Below are positions 43,401 through 56,302 of a stretch of DNA of 64,000 nucleotides, in pieces. How positions within the stretch are numbered: the stretch's first letter is position 1; the number at the start of each line of letters is the position of its first letter. Source of the DNA: Viola odorata (Eukaryota; Streptophyta; Magnoliopsida; Malpighiales; Violaceae); contig OY829537.1 of the NCBI GenBank assembly GCA_963691705.1, positions 71,197,352-71,261,351 of the forward strand, read 5' to 3'. The position numbers were made by a program, and so were the translations under genes. The notes beneath the pieces are model-generated. The model made no database searches. It saw only the letters and a program-made list of their open reading frames with translations, and was not told the origin of the DNA.

Positions 43401-46316
43401 AAATTTGACTAAGCGTCGAACTCGTCAAAAATAAATGAGAATTATAACTCGCTACTAAGAACAAATTGCTTGTAGATAGCAGTAAGAGGATCGAACCACA
43501 AAGAGCAATGGTACAATTCTTTGTGTGAAATTATGATGACCAAACAACACTTAGGTGAAATGTGGGTATTTGTGATGAAACTAAGATTGAAAAGTAAATG
43601 AAATGTGCACTGTTCTTGGCCAAGAATGAGATTCTAGGTCAAGAAGATTAATTCGGGAGTAGAGATCTAGTATGAGAGGAATTCCTAGTAGAGGTTGGCG
43701 GTTATAAGACAAGATATACAATCATTGATGCAGAGATGTTCATCTTCAATCCACAAAGTTGCTATAGGATCAAGGTTCGCTTATCACCCCTGCTTCCCTC
43801 TTACATCAACACCACCTCAGGTACGCTTAGAGATGATGCCTTACCAATCAGCACCTTGCTGGTTAAAGAGTTTACCGAGTTGGCAGCTGGCTTGAGTTGA
43901 TTACATCTCTGCGGTGCGTTCGTCCTCAATGGCTTAGGGGAAGACAACTCCAGACTAGGATCCTCGGTTGTCAGTCGGGACTGGATCTGATTAACCTTTC
44001 TCCCTACCATTTCTTGGATACACCTAGTAGTGCGTAGAAGTCTACTTCGATCTCCTTGGTCGATAATCCACAACCAAGGAGAATGACAGTCGTGTTACCT
44101 GTTCAATTCTAGATTAGCTACTTCAGAAATCAAACAAAGAACACGTTAAGATTAAGTGCGGGATTAATTAAATGTAGATAAAAAGATTAATAAGAATGAT
44201 TAGATCTCATGCATATTCATGCTCATGCCTTATTGCCTCTACTAAGAAAAGGGTGTTTAGCTACTCATACACATAATAAAAATAAAAACAAAAATGGCAA
44301 TGTATTAAAAATGGTGGAATATCCTTCATTTTCGAAGGAGCAAAATTATGTGAAAATTGTATCGAAGATCCCGAAATCAGAGAAAGCTCCTCTCTCAAAA
44401 CCCTAAGAAGAGTATATAAAGTCCTCTCTTCCTAGAAAATAGGCAGGGAAAAAGGGAAATTAAAATCATAATTAATTTATATTGTATTTTTTATTGCTCT
44501 CATCCTCACATGGAAATATTATCAAATCAAGATCAGCAGGGCGTATCTCCAATCCGTCCGTAATCAACGCTCCAATCATTAGGGATTCATCCGTTGTTTG
44601 CTCCGAAGATATCTCTAAGTGAGGCACGGCCAGGCGAGTCTGTCTTGGTCCAGAGGGATATCTTGGTCAAGAAGGCTGCCTTTATTCAGTCTACTCTAAT
44701 TCTGCCTAATCATATATGTTTCTTCTCCTTTTCTGCCCATGATTGCATGCTTAAATGTCTTATTAATCATCCTATTTTTCTATTATTTTGGATGATGATA
44801 CTGCTAATTGTGGCAATTTCTACTCCTTTTTGCAGATTAATTGGGTTACATATAGATTGAGAGAAAAGGAAAGAAAAGTCATGAAAAGAGCTTGAGATGG
44901 TGGATACTTGAAGAGATGAGCAGATTGCTGCTCAATGAGCCAAATAAATTCAGCTTGGGCTTAAAAGAAAAGATATGTCTTGCATTTGTTGTTGCTGGGC
45001 CCTGCCACTTTGTGAGCCCATGAAGACGTAAGCGGAAATTGAGAAGCGACGCTGACTTTAGTGTGAGAGGGAAAGCTGGGCTTAGGTCCATTGAAGAGGA
45101 AGGACGCGCGAGTCTTGCGTGCTGCTGCTTCCAGAGACCTTCCTTTGGGAATTTGTTTCCCACTTGAACTCTAATTAATTTAGGAGATAAAGATTATTTT
45201 GAATTGGATTTTGATCCAATCTCTTTAGGATTTTATTTTGGAATTAGACTGGTATTTAGGAAAAGGGGGGCTCTCTCTCTTTTTCTACAACGCCACATTC
45301 TACTACTATCAGATTTTATTGAATACTTTTCTTTTCTTCTTCCTCTCTTGATTTAATTAATTCATGCATATTATTTGTTTGATTTAATTATGTCGTGCTC
45401 TAGCTAATTCATTTATTCTCGGTAAAGACTATAGGATCATGGTCTGATATGTTGTGAGATCAAATTGAGTTTTATAAATTCCGATTCCATATTTTTACCC
45501 TTTTTAATTAAATGTCAATTTATTCATGTTTTGATTAAGATTAGCTAACTTGATTTTAAATATGAATGATTACAGCTTTTCTTAGAAACGTTGGATGCTA
45601 CATCGTTGATAGGAATCTGCAAGCAACTAATTAGTGTAAGAGCTAATTAGAAAAGGGTAGAATCTGATTTATAGGAGTAGAAGAAATTCTCTTCTAGATC
45701 GGGAAAGGTCCCTCCCCGTGTTTAATCAACCCTTCATTTAAACTTTATTAGGAGTACTGCCTTAAAGTTATTGATCGGTTAGGGATCCTAGTAGGAGTAC
45801 CGCCTTAGGAATCTTGGGTAGGAGGAGAGCAGGAGGCTTAGAGTACCGCTGGTCTCTATAGCCTTTCTATAAAATTGGTTTTGAATATTTTTGCATCGAT
45901 GATCAATTATTTGAATCATGGTCTAGATTGAGTCTTTACCGGGAATTCCTTGTCAATTGAGTTCATTTAATCACTATTTATTTTCTGTTTTTGCTTTCTC
46001 TGTTCGTTTATTATTCAATTGCATCAAAACCCCCAATATTGGTATTTACCACGGTTACTATTCTTGGTCATTTAATAAGAATTAATTTAGTCGTGAAATC
46101 CCTGTGGTTCGATCCTTTTACCACTTGCTACAGTTTTAGTTAATTGTGCATGGTGAATTGTATGATTTATTTTTGTTGGTTTCGACGACCATCAGCCCAC
46201 TGCCTCTTTTAGGCTACCTCCTGCAATATTCGAATGATTCGTACCAGAATCAATAGCATATCGTTCAAAATCGCGGAAGATAAAGTGGTGAAATCCACTA
46301 CAATTAAGGCTCAATC
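43401..46316. mobile_element. Unclassified 2.9-kb element with long degenerate inverted ends
   Basis: It interrupts the LINE between AL and NSRND. The left end reads gcgtcgaactcgtcaaaaat ... gtaagaggatcgaaccacaa. The right part read on the minus strand reads gtcgtcgaaaccaacaaaaa ... gtaaaaggatcgaaccacag; the inversion extends, more weakly, for a few hundred bases (gcatcaatgat / gcatcgatgat). About 110 bases beyond the right end (46206-46316) have no counterpart on the left. No transposase, gag or pol is seen; open frames such as 45163-44879 on the minus strand are unrecognised. Partial relatives lie at 19111-20315, 55040-55690 and 55700-55900. Confidence 0.65.
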
Positions 46317-46930
46317 AGAATTCGAGAAATGATCGGGTTTTTAACGGCAAAACAAATACTCTTGCAATAGTGGTGGCAAACGGAGCAAGGATTTTGGTTG
46401 ATTATAGGAACGTCAATTTGGCTGATGAACAAGATGTTTCTCAGTCTGTTCAGGAAGAGAGCCATAAGTGGAATCCTCCAAGTGTGGGTACTATTTGTAT
46501 CAACACTAACGTAGCAATAGGCACAAAGTCTGTGGGTATTGGCATTGTGGCTCGCGATTTTAATGGAAATCTCCTACTCAGTACGGCAGAATGTGTTCCA
46601 ACCAAATATGGGGTGATTGGAGAGCTTTGCAGTTAGCGATATTTGGATAGAATTGAGGTTCGATCTGATTGCCTAGAATTTATTCATGCCATTAAAGCAT
46701 CAAACCACTCTTTATCAGTAGTTAGGCTGATAGTAGACGATGTTAAAGATTTGACTCATCTTTTCACGCAATGTTCTCTCTCTCTCTCGTGTTAGGGGAG
46801 TTACTAATATTGTTGCACATACTCTTGCTAAAAGGGTTGTGACTTCCGGTTTGGAAGAATTCGTGCTTTTATTCAATCTGTTGTAATTGCAGATTTTATT
46901 AATGAATGAAGGTTATAATTATTTTTAAAA
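46317..46930 (+). pseudogene. LINE ORF2 RNase H-like C-terminus and A-rich tail
   Basis: RNDRVFNGKTNTLAIVVANG leads into WNPPSVGTICINTNVAIGTK and GIGIVARDFNGNLLLSTAEC, the plant LINE RNase H-like domain (ARDFNG motif). A stop at 46634-46636 is followed by decayed sequence with VAHTLAKR near 46815. The element ends in ttatttttaaaaaaaa at about 46937. Confidence 0.8.
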
Positions 46931-46937
46931 AAAACTG

Positions 46938-47900
46938 TGTAAACTTAATTAATTATTTTATTGGTGGTAAAGGCACGTATAGAGATTAATTTCACACCCG
47001 CCTACTGAAAAAAATTAGTTATTCAAAATTTTGGAATGTATTTGTATATATTGTTCGATCCTTTGGTTAAAATTTTGAAACATAAATAAATAAAATTAAA
47101 AAATAAATAAAATATTTGAACAATGAAATTAAAATTTAATCTTAGAACATGAGTATGGCTTTGCTAAAACAATTTGAGTTAATTTGAATGAGGAAAAAAA
47201 GTTTGGATGATTCAAGATCGAAGTAAAATTTTTGATACCGAATTGATGACCACCTTTCATTGTACCTCCTCGAGATATTTTAGAAAAAAATATATCATAC
47301 ATAAGAATTAGACAAGTCAATCCAATCGATAAACTAAATATTAAATTAATTTATAATATTAGAAAAAAAGTTGACTAACCCAACTTGGTTAATTGAATTA
47401 GTTTTTTTATTTTCTTGGTAAATATAATTGAAGTATTTAATTTGGTTGGATTGAAACTTTCTGACCCACACACAGAAAAAAAGTTCTTACATTTAAATAA
47501 AAAAAAATTAAGTCATAATTATGTAATTGACTCAATGTTTACCTCGAGATTTCTAGATGTTTGGATCCATGGACATTATAAAACAAAAAAATATAACAAT
47601 GATTCAACACATAATAATATAAAAACATTTATCTAATAATTATTAATTTATAAAATCAGTTAAGCATAAGAAAAAGTTAAATTATTTATATATAATATAA
47701 GGTTGTGTGTGTATATTTTCTTTTTTTTCAGATTTAATTATTAAATTTAGCCCCAAAAAAATATCTTATTTTTGAAGGAAGTTTTTTAGTCAATGCCAGA
47801 TAATTACATTTATGAATGGCAATGACTCAAATCAACCAGACTTCTGAAACTCTTCTTCTTGATCAAATCCACTCCATTTTCGCTCCTACTCAACCCAAGC
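46938..47900. other. AT-rich spacer and upstream region of the L18a-like gene
   Basis: No gene or clear repeat recognised. Sequence from about 47880 to 47997 is CT-rich and likely contains the leader of the next gene. Confidence 0.5.
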
Positions 47901-47997
47901 TAAGCTAAACCACTAAGATCACAAAAGATCCCACCATCACCACTTTCTTACTCGCGATCCGATCCAATCCAATCCAATCAAACCAAGGTTGTTAACA

Positions 47998-50900
47998 ATG
48001 AGCGGTGAAGACGACAAGAACAAGGACACCGGCGTCATTGTCGGTCACGAACACCACCGCGACTACCCACCACCACAACCTCCCCAATATGGTACTTTTG
48101 AGGGTGTCGCCAACTACCCACCTCCACAACAACAACAACCAGTCATCGGCTTCCCTCAGCCCGTCCCTCCTCCTGGACTCCGTGACTCCTCTGCTCAGTA
48201 CTACGCTCATGGCTACCAATCCGTCCCAGGTACTGGATTCTTCTCTAAAAGAGGAAGATTAACAGAGTTTAATTTGTGGGTTTTCATTGGAATTCAATTG
48301 TGCTTCGTTTATGCTTGTTTCAGGTTACGCTGTTGCCGAAGGAAGACCTGTAAGAGGGCATCGCCTTCGTTGTTGCGGTCTTGGCCTTGGTTGGTTCCTG
48401 TAAGTTCTTCTCTCGCTTACATATTAGTAAAAAAACTGGCATTTCCTACCTTATTTTTGGGTTCTTCTCCATGTGTTGGCTTACAAACTCCATTTTGATG
48501 CGGGGAAAAAAAGTGATTTGGAGTCAGAAATGCCATAGAATTGGTAAACGTGTTTGGTTCACCTGCTTAGCTCAAACTTCATTGTCGATTCAACATGCAC
48601 ACATGCTCAACTGTTGAGTGCCCTCTTATCAGTATCAACTATTATCTCAGCTTATTGTACTGTATGCTAAATGATAGGAAGCCTAGAATTGTGGCGTCTG
48701 TATTTTTCTTCTATTAGTTGTTTGTTGGACCTTGTTAAAACTTTTGCCTTTAATAGTTAAAGAGTTGAATATTTTTGTTTTGTAGGTTCATTATTGGTTT
48801 CCTTCTTGGTAGCATCCCATGGTATATAGGCCTCATTATTCTAGTTTGTGGGGGGAGGATAGATCCTCGTGAAAAGCCAGGATATGTGGCTTGCACAATT
48901 GCAGTGAGTAACTCTTTCCTATTCTTCCCTTTTGGCTTTGAGAATACTGTGCTTGATAATACACAGGAGACTTATGAGTTATTACTTAAGGAAACATCTT
49001 AATGTGAAAGAGCACTCGTAGGACAAACTTCTAAGTTGCACGTTATAGTTTACATGGCTGCATGGTGTATACACTGGAGATAAATAAGTTGCTAGTTGCT
49101 TCTGTGGATGTGGGAATTGTGAGTGCAAATCATAGGACAAAGTTCTGAGTTGCACATTGTGTATTACATGGTTGTATGCTGTATACACTGGAGATAAATT
49201 TGTTGCTAGTTGCTTCTGTGGATTTGCTAATTGTTTACATTTTAAAGTTTATTCAATAGATTATGCTATTGCTCATAGTTTTTTATAAGAAGCCATTAAC
49301 TAAAAATTGCAAAACTCTGTTCTTTTACCCTAAAACTAAATAATCTAATTTGGTAAGCCAGGCCTTATGTTAAGTAGCTCTTTGGTTTGTGGAACCTTTA
49401 CAATAATCCATCAGTTAAAGACATGTTATCTCTTCTAGTATGAAGAATTTCCTGAATTCAAAGTTGGAGATGAAGACAGTGTTATTTGATCCATGAAGGA
49501 CTACAGTATTTAGCTTGACTGCAATTTGTATAGAAAAAAATTGTTTGAGATTTGCATGCATGTCTTTCCACTTTTCAATTGAGGGGAGTGCTGTAGTTGG
49601 ACTTGGAGTACTTTTCCTACCATTATGATATTCCACATGAGTGCTTGCTATAATATCTGTCCCCATTAATACCTTTGAATGTACATAGATGTGGACTTAT
49701 GTTTCATAAGAATCACATAGTTCACTAATTATTCATGCATACTCAACAATCTTCGTTACCCTACTTTAGCTTTTCTCCCCACAAGGCCAATCGGCTAGCC
49801 GAATATTATTAAGCTGGTGCATTCATATATATACGCACACTATTTAAGGAGTTTGATTTTTAGCTGTTTTGATGAAGAAAAGCAAGGAAATGATAACTGT
49901 ATCCATTCCCCAAGGGTGAAATGTCATTTCTACAGTCTGTATGACAACCTTTTCTGCTGTAGTAATTTGGGCTCCTCTGTATATTGAGAGATGGGCATGC
50001 AAGCATATCTACATTTTGCATGCAAAATAGGGAATACTCCAACCAAGCTGATGGCCCAGTGGATAATTTATAGTTTAGTCAAGTTACGAACTAGGACTTC
50101 CTATTTCCCATAAATTGTGTCACATCACATCATTTTTTAGTGATAAACAGATTCTCAAACTAGAGAACAGGGTGCCTTTTTAATGGCATAAGTGGGGAAT
50201 GGTGATTGATATTGGATATCTTTGCTGAATAAGAAGATTCTAAGGAAGCGATCATTGACAAGAAGATTCTAAGGAAGCGGTCATTGACAAGAAGATTAGG
50301 ATTTTAGGGGAATAGCCGAGTAGGTGATAGCTCAAAAATAAATGTGGTAAATTGTGGTCAAAATCGAAGTCAATGGTGGCTGTTCCAGATGTGTGAACAG
50401 TTAGAGCTTAAAGCAAGGGTATTGATAGGAAGTCTAGATGAATCTGGCAATGCACAAAGCCAAAGGAAACTCAAAGCTCTTTTAAATATTGGTCATTGAA
50501 CCATTAATAAATGGTTATAAGCATAGTTTTTTATGACTGAAACTAAGGTTTCTGGTCTTGGTTAAGGGTATTCCCGGGTCAAATTTGCCCTTCTGTTTAC
50601 CCCTTTATTTGTGAATGCTCCTGTTTATAATTGTTGATCAAATCGTAGTATTTCATGCTAGCATCCAGAACACTTAAATACTTTATCAATAAGACATGCC
50701 TGTTTCTTTTAACGTTTCTATGATTATGAAAGAACTCTATGCTTACTTCAGAGAGTGCCGTTGAGCTGCAAAAGGAAAAGCTCATTTGTATGTTACATGT
50801 TGTTTTTATATTTTTTCCACAATTTTTATTTCCCACCAGTCTTTCACCCTTTCTTCCCACAACATTAGCGGAAACCTACAGTTCCATATTCTAACGAGTA

Positions 50901-51467
50901 CAAGTATTTCTGCATTTGTGGAAAGGAAATCTGGTTTATTTTATCAACCAATTATTATGAAGGATCACATGCTAGCATGTTGATTAGACATCAAAATGGC
51001 AGCAGTTCTAGTATCATGATCCCTGCATTGAGTTTCACATAGCTATATTGCTATTACTACTTCTCGTATATCTTGGTGTTTCGTATTATAACGGTTGAAT
51101 GCTGTTGTGCATTTTCTTGAATGAATATGTATAAGCTTTACGTGCTTTTTTAACGGTATAATTCAGATGGATATAGCCTTTGATAGCTTAAAATAATTTA
51201 GTCTCCTTTTTCAGTTTGAGATGCCAATTTACATATAATAGCAAGATTATTCGAACTAGGCTGCAAGAACTTTAGTTTATTCCATAAAAGTGCCTTTATA
51301 TTCTGCTATTTTTTATTTGTTTGTTGAAAAAGAATGAATAAGTAAATTCCTTTGGATTGTCAACTCAGAACTAATTATTGTATGAATTACTGCTGCTGCT
51401 TGTGCAGGCTGTTATTGCCTTGATTGCAGTTCTTTTTGGTGTGACCAAAGGAGCTGAGGACTGGTGA
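47998..51467 (+). CDS. 60S ribosomal protein L18a-like small membrane protein
   Basis: Predicted exons 47998-48229, 48324-48399, 48786-48903 and 51408-51467 give 161 residues with GT-AG borders in phase. The N-terminal 75 residues are hydrophilic and Pro/Gln/His-rich (HHRDYPPPQPPQYGTFEG). Then GYAVAEGRPVRGHRLRCCG, a dicysteine motif typical of this plant family, leads into two hydrophobic segments (about residues 102-125 and 139-155: FIIGFLLGSIPWYIGLIIL; AVIALIAVLFGV). The name comes from old database matches. The protein is not a ribosomal core subunit by composition, and its function is not established from sequence. Intron 3 is 2.5 kb. No damage is seen. Confidence 0.88.
49010..49234 (+). 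repeat. 114-bp tandem duplication in intron 3 of the L18a-like gene
   Basis: Two adjacent copies share gtatacactggagataaat and gttgctagttgcttctgtgg. They differ at scattered bases. Confidence 0.85.
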
Positions 51468-52292
51468 TTTGTCCAGTCAGCCAGGAATTGTGTATATAAA
51501 AAAATCGCGTGCATACACGTTGCCATTCCTGAATCCTATGTGTCTTATGATGTGGCAAACCCTGAAATTGTACTGTCATAATCTATACTTAATGATGATA
51601 TTTATTTATGCAGTGAGTGCTTTATACTTAAACTCTATTTCTTGAAAAGGTTGGGTTTTTTTTAATAGTTTATTGCATTTGTTAGTTTATTTTGCTGAAC
51701 AGACCTTCCATGTGAAACTCTGCTGGACGATGCTTAATCATAGAAGTGATTGCAACACTGTCAAGCTTGTACTCGATCCTCCTGCGATAAATCTTAATAA
51801 AATTTGTCATTTTCCCATCAAAAAATGAATAAAGTTTAAAATAGGCTCTACTTGTTTAGGTAAAAAAGTACGAGTTTCATTTCCAAGAATACTCTCACTC
51901 TTTGGAGATATAGAATTAAATATGGATAAAATTAGAAATTAAAGTAATTATTTCATTCAAATTTTCAAAACGACACTTATTCCAAACTAAAAATCACAAC
52001 CACGACAAATAAAACAAGAGTAATGTTATTCCTCATATCATAAATTATTACTCCCACAATCTAAGAAAATTATTACACTATCCATCTCATAATACTTACT
52101 TTAAAATATATATATATATATATATATTAAAAAATAAAGAAAAGAATATAAGATTTGTGGTATTTATGCACTCAGCTTCTTGAATTGTTTAGAATTAATT
52201 ATTTATAGGAATTCTTAGTCAGTTAAAATTGATTTATAGCACACATACGCATCATTTTCTTCTCATATACTCATTCTGTAAAATTGTTTACA
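51468..52292. other. L18a-like gene 3' region and AT-rich spacer
   Basis: Transcript end signals are expected here (aatgatgatatttatttatg), but none is decisive. An AT dinucleotide run lies near 52105-52127. Confidence 0.5.
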
Positions 52293-52453
52293 TGAATTCA
52301 TGGTTTTTCTTTTAATTAAAAACCTTGAATTATCTCCTTTTTGTTTTGTGTGGATATTAAAAATTCACATAAAACAATTGGTGTGAATGTTAATATCCAC
52401 ACAAAACCAAAAGGAGATAATGAACGGTTTTTAATTAAAAAAAACCATGAATT
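52293..52453. repeat. Short foldback (hairpin) element
   Basis: The left arm tgaattcatggtttttc ... ttatctcctttttgttttgt and right arm acaaaaccaaaaggagataa ... aaaaccatgaattc are inverted over about 65 bases with a short AT-rich loop. Confidence 0.75.
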
Positions 52454-52870
52454 CCTATAAACATTTTTGTATTAGTTTGGATATTAATATAAAAAAGAAA
52501 AGTATTTCGCAAATGGGATGGAGAATTAATTAAGGAAAAATCAATTCCATTATTTTATTTTGAAGTTAGTCTTTTTAGTTGTGATTTAAAAAAATAAAAG
52601 TATACTAGTATTTTAAATTGAAGTATTAAAATTGATATTTGTTAAAAAAGTAAATAAAATATGAGAATCCAAAAGTAGACAAAATGTGAGAATGAGTAGC
52701 GTAGTAATTTCTTAAGATTAGAGTGAGAATAACAATTTAGATTGTGAGAATAACACCACCCATAAGACAAATATGTAATTTGAAACACAGAGAAATTATT
52801 ATGTTTTCTAGTTAATTATTGGACAATCGTTGGAAAACACGAGTAGTTATTAGAGTATGGTCACCAACAT

Positions 52871-52990
52871 TGGTTGTGGTTAAGTGGTAAGGTTTTAAAG
52901 GACATGTCTACTCTTGATTAAAATCTTGAGCTCGGGTATTGGGAATGGAGAAAACTATACTGAGAGAGTCACCACCTTTTGGGGTCAGAC
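52871..52990 (+). repeat. Possible tRNA-related SINE fragment
   Basis: gtggttaagtggtaaggt resembles a pol III A box, and a degenerate B-box region (gattaaaatcttgagctcgg) lies about 40 bases further. It is followed by attgggaatggagaaaac. There is no clear tail or target duplication. Confidence 0.3.
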
Positions 52991-53169
52991 AAAACTCGAA
53001 GGACACCCGATGATATGGATCCAAGAAGGGTAATATTGGCAAACAAGCTTCGAGTATTCGATTTCTCTAAAGACAAGTACCTTATCCAAGAAGTGAAGTC
53101 CAAGACATGTAAGAAGCTTGACTTGCGATTATTTGTTGGTATATTTGATTTTCATAATTATTTATAAGA

Positions 53170-54330
53170 TTTCTAAGTGACAAGAATCGAACAAAGCTTG
53201 GAAAAGAATCTATGAAGAGAACTATGGAGAAAGTTTGTTCAATTGTCTTAAGATTATTTGTTTTATTTCATATAGTTTTAGACAAACGACGAAGCAAAAG
53301 AGATGGAGGTTCGACATTAAAAAAAGATTGGAAATAATTTAATTGAGTCTTTAATTTATGAATGGAGTCTGTAATTTAATTAATTACTAGAGTCTGAAAT
53401 TCATAGAGTCTACTATGTTTAGCTTTTAATTCTGAAAATTTTGTTAATTTATTTATGGGGGTATAATTTGTTTCCCCTCTCGGACTATTCACAAAAAGTA
53501 AAAATCTCTCCTGACTTACAAAACACTTACTTTGCCTCTCTTTGACTATTTTTTCCAAGCAATTTACCTATTTGGTCAAGTTTTGACCTGCTAAATTACA
53601 AATGACCTCCTACAAGTTTCTATTACTGTAAATGAAATGTTAAATAAAAATTATAATATTAATAAGATTAAAGCCATAAATCACCCCACGTTTATATCAA
53701 ATGTGTAAAAAATATCTCACGTTTGTAATTGAGTCAAATAGAACCTCACGTTTGCCAATTTTAACAGATCACACCATATTAATTGTCTTAAAATTTGTTT
53801 GACTCTTTCAAAAATTGACCTTAGATTTTAGCTGACATAAAAATTTATTTACTAAGAAAATGACTTGGAAATTTTGTCATCTCTCTACTTACACCAAATA
53901 GACACTGACCTCACATAACACAGTAAAAGTAAAAAAATAATTTAAAATAATATCTCGCCTGTTCTTTTTCCCCTTATTTCTCAAATTAAAAGAATGATTT
54001 TACGTTTAATATCATTTTTTATTTTTATTTTTATTTTTATTTTTATTAGGTTATACTACGTCAGCGTCTATCCAAAGAGAGATGAAAAAAATATACACAG
54101 TGGCTACCAAGGAAATTATAAGTATGCACTTGGGGCACTCTATGGCTTTCTAGCACTAGTGCAAGTCAGCGCCTTTTAGCAAATCCCTTAGTAAGTTGAA
54201 CAACTTGAGTAGTAAGAGGCCAGACATGGTTTACTGAGAGAAACTATGACGTTGCTCATGCACCTTTCATTTGCACAATAATAATTCTCATGGTTGGGTG
54301 GATAAGTTATTAAAGCAAACCATATCGTCA
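53170..54330. other. AT-rich spacer with a (TTTTTA)n tract
   Basis: No gene recognised. A tttttattttta-type tract lies at about 54010-54050. Confidence 0.5.
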
Positions 54331-54339
54331 CCCATGAAA

Positions 54340-54676
54340 CATTCTTTTGTGAAAGGATGAAAGTTGTATAGTTAGAAATGAAAAGCTAATTTAGAAGAAG
54401 CTTGGATAGATAGAGAGGATATTTAGCTGGACATATTTTTGAAGTTTGCAGGCTGAGTTTTATTTTATTTTTTAATGATTTGTATAATGGATTACTCCCT
54501 CTATTTATAGGGAGAGAGGGAAGTCTATCCATGTGAGTACACAGGTATAGGACACCTAAAGATCACATGGTCTAACCTTATATAACTGCAGACAAGCCTA
54601 CAAATTTCTAACAAGACAACTCTCTAACAAGACATATGATTATCATATGCTAGTCATATGACAATCAAGTTAACAC
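54340..54676 (-). repeat. Possible LTR remnant on the minus strand
   Basis: Read on the minus strand the segment begins TGTTAACTTGATTG and has a good TATA context (CCCTATAAATAGAGGGAG, near 54505-54522) followed by a leader-like stretch. This resembles a short copia-type LTR. The terminal CA end, a primer site and internal genes were not found. Confidence 0.4.
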
Positions 54677-55039
54677 ACACTAATAACGAAACTAGAAGGT
54701 CATGTGATGAGTTGTTGCTATTTATTACAAACAAACAAACTACCTAATATTACAAAATACCACAAAAACACTACTGTACATGTGATACTTCTGTTGGAAG
54801 TAGTTGGTTGTGAAGTACTTAGTTGTGAAGTTCCTTCTACCAGAAGCAGTTGTTGTTGGAGTCTACTTGGGGGGGAAGATTGAGGCAAATGTTTCCTCTT
54901 CTGGGATAACAAACTTATCTTCTCTTGGGATAAGATATTGCAGATAAAGATCTTATGGATTATCACTGAGGTTTAGAAAAACATGTGTCAAGCATTCATC
55001 TATGTCATCTAATCCTTGAGTAGCTTGTTATGTAGGTGA

Positions 55040-55690
55040 TGTGACTCGCCGTCGAAACGGGTCAAAAATAATATAATTCCTGAGGCCTAGATGCACAAAC
55101 TAATTTGTGTAAAGCGGTAACAAGGTCGAACCACAGAGATTGAGAGAACTGAAATCAAGCCCTCGATTGTATGACAAAGGTGAAAATGCACAGAATCGAA
55201 ATGAGACAACAAAAGGGGGGTTTCACAGGTTAATCAAGTTAACCGAGATAAAAGTTTGAGCTAACAATTATAATTAAGGAAAGCAATAATCGAGGTCTCG
55301 ATAACCAAATAATAACAAAGATCAGGGGTGAAGTAAAACGCGAAGTAAGCAATCAGGTTAATAAGTAGAGATAATAAATCAAGGAGAAGGGAACTTAGTA
55401 AAGGGCTTTCTTGGGTTGCGTCGAGGGCTCGATTGTCATCGGCGTAAGGATTTTCCGTTCTAACGCTACAGACGTGCTATAGTGGTCATGTTTTCACGTA
55501 GACCCCCTGCTTTCTTTCGTAAGGAGCCACCCCCATTTTCACTGTTAATAAGGTGGCCTCGATCCTTTGATACCCTCTCAGCCGCCTATCTTGTCGTCAA
55601 TAGGCAACCTTTACACTTTAGCTTGTCACTAGCACAAAGCGGACATAATATCAGAGAATCGATGAAGTATAAGAAAGACACATGATCGTC
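55040..55690 (+). repeat. Copy of the inverted-end repeat family, left-half orientation
   Basis: The block gccgtcgaaacgggtcaaaa followed by gcggtaacaaggtcgaacca and cagagattgagag matches the left end at 43401 and, inverted, the right end at 46205. No right half follows in inverted orientation. Confidence 0.6.
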
Positions 55691-55699
55691 ACTCAAATG

Positions 55700-55960
55700 T
55701 ACTTAAAATTTATCCCGATGCCTAAATGCACAAGTAAATGTGTACAGGGCAAGACAGGGTTGAACCACAGAGATTGATGCTCTGTATGGGAACTTAAGTG
55801 CACGAAGGAAAAGAGGGGAAGTTTAACTAGGGAAAGGAAAGGAAAGGAGAGGAAGGGAACTTGTAGAGAAATTTCCTTGTATAGCTGCATCTTTTATATA
55901 CAAGGGAAAAGGAAGGAAATTTTAATATTTGTGTATGGCAACATGGATGGAAAGGAAAGG
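55700..55960 (+). repeat. Second, shorter copy of the same family end
   Basis: cgatgcctaaatgcacaagt, then gggttgaaccacagagattg, parallels 55080-55140 in the same orientation. It is followed by a purine-rich ggaaaggaaaggaaagg tract. Confidence 0.55.
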
Positions 55961-56302
55961 AAATTTAATTAATTTTACCACTTTACCCTTATTGTCAATT
56001 CAGATTATAATTATAAAAAAACTGAAGTGACCAACAAAAAATCACTACCAACAAAATGGTAATATCACGTTAGTAATTATTTTATTTTATTTTCATTTTA
56101 TTAAAAAGGTACATTAATACTCCTCCCTGTGCATAATGCACCGAAATTCTCTTCACTGCAGTTTGAGGCACCTCTCATCACCATACAATCCAAAATTAAT
56201 GTTTGCCAAATGATATTTCTGTTTACATGTAAATTCAATTTAACTAGGGAATATTATGGAGTATTAGAATTACCAAAATTAATTTGACATTACATTATCA
56301 AA

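Larger units (their letters stand above)
34574..46930 (+). mobile_element. L1-type LINE, 5'-truncated, split by two other elements
   Basis: Pieces on the plus strand: ORF1 knuckle (34574-34635), ORF1 remainder (40026-41233), ORF2 (41240-43396) and ORF2 C-terminus with A-rich tail (46317-46930). Between them lie a gag-only LTR element (34636-40025) and an inverted-end element (43401-46316). The joins are natural: YCYYCGKLGHIQ resumes after the LTR element, and CSIL-stop-AL continues as NSRNDRVFNGK after the second insertion. The 5' end abuts the foldback element ending at 34570. Coding frames are broken, and part of ORF2 is deleted near 41960. Confidence 0.85.

Noticed and set aside
50597..50860. 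Open frames inside the large intron of the L18a-like gene
   Set aside because: No domain and no splice context; intron sequence.
52979..53167. Open frame with SDKTRRTPDDMDPRRV as a gene fragment
   Set aside because: The wording is not recognised, there is no splice or promoter context, and it follows a possible SINE.
55826..55965. Purine-rich ggaaagg tract as a polypurine tract
   Set aside because: No LTR start follows it, and it is internal to a repeat-family copy.
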